From positions 150,566 through 214,565 of the forward strand of contig NZ_FNHS01000013.1 of the NCBI RefSeq assembly GCF_900103445.1: a stretch of DNA of 64,000 bases, written 5' to 3'. Below are positions 61,026 to 64,000 of the stretch, piece by piece. The first letter of the stretch is position 1, and the number at the start of each line of letters is the position of its first letter. Both the position numbers and the translations under genes were made by a program. Source of the stretch: Methylobacterium phyllostachyos. GTDB lineage: Bacteria > Pseudomonadota > Alphaproteobacteria > Rhizobiales > Beijerinckiaceae. The notes under the pieces were generated by a model. That model did not search any database. It was not told where the DNA came from and was given only the letters and a program-made list of their open reading frames with translations.

Positions 61026-61943
61026 TCACGCCGGCAGGGCGACGCGAGCCGGAAGGGCGGCGGCGAGCGCATCGATCGCGAGACGGACCCGCAGCGGCAG
61101 ATGCGGCGTCTGCGGCCAGAGCGCGTGGCTGTCGAACACGTGCGCCGCGAGGTCACCCAGCACAGGGACGAGCCGCCCGGATTCGACATCGTCCCGGATC
61201 AGCCAGCACGGCAGCCACGCGAGGCCGTGGCCGTCCAGGGCGGCGTCCCGAATCGCGCCGACATCGTCGATATGCATCCGGCTCGGCGGGATGATCTCCG
61301 TCGCCGGACCGCTCGGCTGCGGGAACAGCCAGGAGCGCGGCCGGTCGGGGCGGCCGTAGAGGATCGCGCGGTGCCGCGCCAGATCGGCGATCGACTGCGG
61401 AACTCCGGATGCGTCGAGATAGGCCGGGCTTGCGCAGACGCGCATCGGCTGGCGCGCGATCCGACGGGTGGTGAGTCCGGGCCAGTCCCGCAGGGCGCCG
61501 TTGCGCACCACGAGATCGAACCCGTCTGCCGCCACGTCGACCAGCCGGTCGGTGAGGCTGAGGTCGAGTTCCAGCCGCGGATGCGCGGTGGCGAGGCGTA
61601 TCAGGATCGGCGCGACGCACTTGCGGCCGAACAGAACGGGCATCGAGACGCGCAGCCGTCCCGCGATTTCCCGCCGGCCCGATTCCAGCATCACGGCTGC
61701 GCCCTGGATCTCGGCGAGGGCCCGTCGCCCGTGCTCGAAGACGGTTTGCCCCTCCTCCGTGAGCGTCAGCGACCGCGTGGTGCGATGAAACAATCGGACG
61801 CCGAGCTGCCGTTCCAGCCGCGCGACGGTTCGTCCGACCGCCGAGCGGGTGAGATTCAGCCGGCTTGCCGCCGCCGAGAAACCGCCCGCCTCGACGGCGG
61901 CGACGAAGACCGGCATGTCCGCCAGGAGCTCTCGGTGGATCAT
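61026..61943 (-). CDS. LysR-family transcriptional regulator
   Basis: A 305-residue LysR protein. The winged helix is at residues about 5-65 (GGFSAAASRLNLTRSAVGRTVARLE, LFHRTTRSLTLTEEG); the effector-binding domain follows. The start is ATG 61943 (MIHRELLADMPVFVAAVE); a longer in-frame form with a non-family leader is possible. It is divergent from the oxidoreductase at 62043 with a 99-bp gap, and probably regulates it. Its effector is unknown. Confidence 0.92.
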   Translation of the reverse strand: MIHRELLADMPVFVAAVEAGGFSAAASRLNLTRSAVGRTVARLERQLGVRLFHRTTRSLTLTEEGQTVFEHGRRALAEIQGAAVMLESGRREIAGRLRVSMPVLFGRKCVAPILIRLATAHPRLELDLSLTDRLVDVAADGFDLVVRNGALRDWPGLTTRRIARQPMRVCASPAYLDASGVPQSIADLARHRAILYGRPDRPRSWLFPQPSGPATEIIPPSRMHIDDVGAIRDAALDGHGLAWLPCWLIRDDVESGRLVPVLGDLAAHVFDSHALWPQTPHLPLRVRLAIDALAAALPARVALPA

Positions 61944-62042
61944 TGTCGCGTCCCAGGCACCGATCGTGGTCTGAACTATCCCCCACACGGCCTGCGCGGC
62001 AACGCTAGGCTTCACCGGTCAAGCTGAATCGGGGGAGCTACG

Positions 62043-63059
62043 ATGACGACGATGCGACGCTGGGTTTTGAGCGGCTTCGGCCGTGAGAACCTCCGATTGG
62101 AGGATGTGGCGGTCCCGGATCCGCGGCCGGGCGAGGTGTTGGTGAAGGTCGCGGCGGTGTCGCTGAACTACCGCGACAAGCTTGTGATCGCCGGTGGAAT
62201 GGGCCGGGCACTCGATTTCCCCTTCACGCCGGCTTCCGATCTGGCCGGAACGATCGTCGCCTTGGGCGACGGCGTCACGCGGTTTCGCGTGGGTGATCGG
62301 GTGATCTCGACCTTTTTTCCGGACTGGATCGACGGGGTCCAGGGTGGCGACGCGCGGAGCCCGGACGGCAATGCCCTGGGCGGCGGCTATCCCGGCGTCC
62401 TCGCGGACTATGTCGCCTTCCCGGCGACGTGGTTCGTCGCGGCGCCGCGCGATCTCGATCTGGCAGAGGCCAGCACCCTGCCCTGCGCCGGGCTGACCGC
62501 GTGGTTCGCTTTGATCGAGCGCTGCGGTCTTAAAGCCGGGACACGGGTCCTCGTGCAGGGGACGGGCGGCGTCGCATTGTTCGGACTTCAGATCGCGAAG
62601 GCGCATGGGGCTGAAGTGTTCGTCACCTCCGGCGACCCCGGGAAGCGCGCACGGGTTCAGGCTTTGGGCGCCGACCACGTGCTCGACCGGGCGGGATGGG
62701 TCGAGGCCGTTCACCACCTCACCGAAGACCGAGGCATCGACCACATCCTGGAAATCGTCGGCGGACCGCATTTAGCGCGATCGCTCGAAGCCGTTGCCGT
62801 TCAGGGGCGGATCTCGGTGATCGGTGTCCTCGATGGCTACGATCTTGCCGGCTCCGCGGGGTTGCTGTTGCTCAAGACCGCGACCATTCAGGGAATTCGG
62901 GTCGGACACCGCCGCGCCCTTGAGGATTTGGTGCGTGCGGTGGATGTGCTTCAACTGAGGCCCGTCATCGACCGGCGTTACGGACTGACCGAATTGCCGA
63001 ACGCCCTGGACCACCTCGACAGGGGCGCGTTCGGCAAGATCGTGATCGCGCTGGACTGA
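62043..63059 (+). CDS. medium-chain dehydrogenase/quinone oxidoreductase-like protein
   Basis: A 338-residue MDR-family NAD(P)H oxidoreductase. The N-terminal GroES-like domain has VSLNYRDKLVIAG and GDRVISTFFPDW; the cofactor domain has the Rossmann motif VQGTGGVALFGLQIA. The zinc-binding cysteines of alcohol dehydrogenases are missing, which fits the zinc-independent quinone oxidoreductase branch. A strong GGGGGAG ribosome site precedes ATG 62043. It is divergently paired with a LysR gene. The substrate is unknown. Confidence 0.92.
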   Translation: MTTMRRWVLSGFGRENLRLEDVAVPDPRPGEVLVKVAAVSLNYRDKLVIAGGMGRALDFPFTPASDLAGTIVALGDGVTRFRVGDRVISTFFPDWIDGVQGGDARSPDGNALGGGYPGVLADYVAFPATWFVAAPRDLDLAEASTLPCAGLTAWFALIERCGLKAGTRVLVQGTGGVALFGLQIAKAHGAEVFVTSGDPGKRARVQALGADHVLDRAGWVEAVHHLTEDRGIDHILEIVGGPHLARSLEAVAVQGRISVIGVLDGYDLAGSAGLLLLKTATIQGIRVGHRRALEDLVRAVDVLQLRPVIDRRYGLTELPNALDHLDRGAFGKIVIALD

Positions 63060-63146
63060 GACGGCCGGAGCGCCCTCCCCTGCCGGACAGACCACCTTGC
63101 TGGGCCAGCTGCGACGGGGAGGAGACCTTTTCTCGAACGGTCGACA

Positions 63147-63186
63147 AACAAAAGCCCGCCTGTTCTTTCGAACGGGCGGGCTTTTG
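63147..63186 (-). terminator. strong intrinsic terminator of the rRNA operon
   Basis: An 18-bp stem (63147-63164 with 63169-63186, one G-T mismatch) around a TTTC loop. The stem contains GCCCGCC and ends in A-tract/T-tract on both sides (ACAAAA ... TTTTGT), so it can work in both directions. It lies 23 bp downstream of the tRNA 3' end and 87 bp after the convergent oxidoreductase stop. Confidence 0.9.
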
Positions 63187-63208
63187 TTGGGCTGTTGTGT
63201 CGTGAGTT

Positions 63209-63285
<77 letters not shown>

Positions 63286-63416
63286 CCAAGTGTGTGCGGC
63301 GTATCCCGCTGGGCGTGCGGCCTGTGTGAGGCTGCGGCGGGGGCCGGATCGGTGTCGTGTCGAGGGAATGGCGCTGGCTCGTGTGAGCCGTGTGCGCGTT
63401 CGATTGCGATGTGCGG

Positions 63417-63533
63417 GTCTGGCGGCGACCGACTCTCCCGTGTCTTGAGACACAGTACCATGGGCGCTGGCGTGTTTAACGGCCGAGTTCGAGATGGGAT
63501 CGGGTTCTGGGCACGCCGCTCAGGCCACCAGAC
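63417..63533 (-). rRNA. rrf: 5S ribosomal RNA
   Basis: About 117 nt with the terminal stem formed by GTCTGGTGGCC at the 5' end (complement of 63523-63533) and GGCGGCCAGAC-like sequence at the 3' end (63417-63428). The internal CCGAACTCG and CCCATG-type conserved segments are visible on the minus strand. It lies between the 23S gene and the initiator tRNA. The ends are accurate to a few bases. Confidence 0.92.
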
Positions 63534-63702
63534 CGGCGCATCGCAATTGTTTTGGCACTTGGCGGCGCAGGGTGCTGCGACGTCGAGTGCTGTGTTCGGC
63601 AAGCATGCAGCGTCGTCGCTGCGGGTCTTCTTACAACCGTGTTGTCTGGCATCGGTCAGCCTCTGCGGCTGCCGAACCAGTCCGGACACGGATCACGAGA
63701 GC

Positions 63703-64000
63703 GATCAAGCCAATCGGGCGATTAGTACCGGTCGGCTCAACGCGTCGCCGCGCTTGCACCCCCGGCCTATCGACGTGGTCGTCTTCCACGGCCCTCAAGG
63801 GAGGTCTCGTTTTAAGGGGGGTTTCCCGCTTAGATGCCTTCAGCGGTTATCCCGTCCGTACGTAGCTATGCTGCACTGCCGCTGGCGCGACAACAGCTCC
63901 ACCAGAGGTACGTTCATCCCGGTCCTCTCGTACTAGGGACAAAGCCTCTCAAACCTCCTACACCCACGGCAGATAGGGACCGAACTGTCTCACGACGTTC
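63703..64000 (-). rRNA. rrl: 23S ribosomal RNA, 3' end (partial)
   Basis: The minus strand carries the conserved 3' end of 23S rRNA: the sarcin-ricin loop region (complement of GTCCTCTCGTACTAGGGAC near 63920-63940), and the terminal segment ending in complement of GATCAAGCCAATCGGGCGAT at 63703. The gene runs off the right edge, so about 300 nt are present. The 169-bp spacer to the 5S gene contains no further gene. Confidence 0.95.

Overview
The window is high-GC DNA with dense coding, short intergenic gaps and many ATGA/GTGA stop-start overlaps. The gene families (TamAB, CoaBC, HPr of the nitrogen-PTS type, PQQ dehydrogenase, an eight-gene nitrilase 'nitrogen starvation' cluster) point to an alphaproteobacterium of the Rhizobiales, most likely Methylobacterium or a close relative. 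The genus is an inference from gene content and base composition. The right end (about 63.2-64.0 kb) is the 3' part of an rRNA operon on the minus strand: 23S (partial), 5S, initiator tRNA-Met and a strong terminator.

Layout. 0-13.6 kb is mixed housekeeping: a LysR regulator, an aldo/keto reductase, a YbdK-type carboxylate-amine ligase, an acyl-CoA thioesterase, a PQQ quinoprotein with a TTG start, an ankyrin protein, uvrB with a long N-terminal extension, a membrane protein/HTH pair, an orphan cis-prenyltransferase, coaBC and a periplasmic FKBP isomerase. 13.6-21.1 kb holds a Wadjet/MksBEF-like SMC complex: a kleisin-like protein (JetA) and a KITE-like protein (JetB) overlap, then a chemoreceptor gene lies on the opposite strand, then the SMC-like ATPase (JetC). 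The nuclease subunit JetD is not in the window.

21.2-31.2 kb is a complete Nit1C-like cluster. A divergent MocR/GntR-aminotransferase regulator faces Sll0783/MSMEG_0572, Nit6803-type nitrilase, radical SAM, GNAT, AIR-synthase-like, glycosyltransferase, MSMEG_0570 and flavin oxidoreductase genes, followed by an outer-membrane transporter-like gene. A near-perfect sigma-54 promoter lies 66 bp before the first gene. A repeated 9-bp motif, CCATACAAG, occurs in the MocR/nit intergenic region and again before the transporter gene, so one regulon is likely. Related clusters are known from cyanobacteria and from cyanide-assimilating pseudomonads.

31.5-39.3 kb has pepN, a PAS sensor histidine kinase, an ABC-F ATPase and small proteins. 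39.3-47.7 kb is a surface-polysaccharide region on the minus strand: an operon of OpgC acyltransferase, SGNH hydrolase, flippase and a FemAB/GNAT-like acyltransferase, plus the dTDP-rhamnose operon rfbC-B-D-A. 47.8-60.9 kb has a hypothetical gene, queE, a D,D-carboxypeptidase with a Lys/Ala-rich tail, a CobW-type GTPase, a hypothetical gene, nth, an HPr gene, and tamB-tamA. 61.0-63.1 kb is a LysR regulator divergent from a quinone-oxidoreductase-like enzyme.
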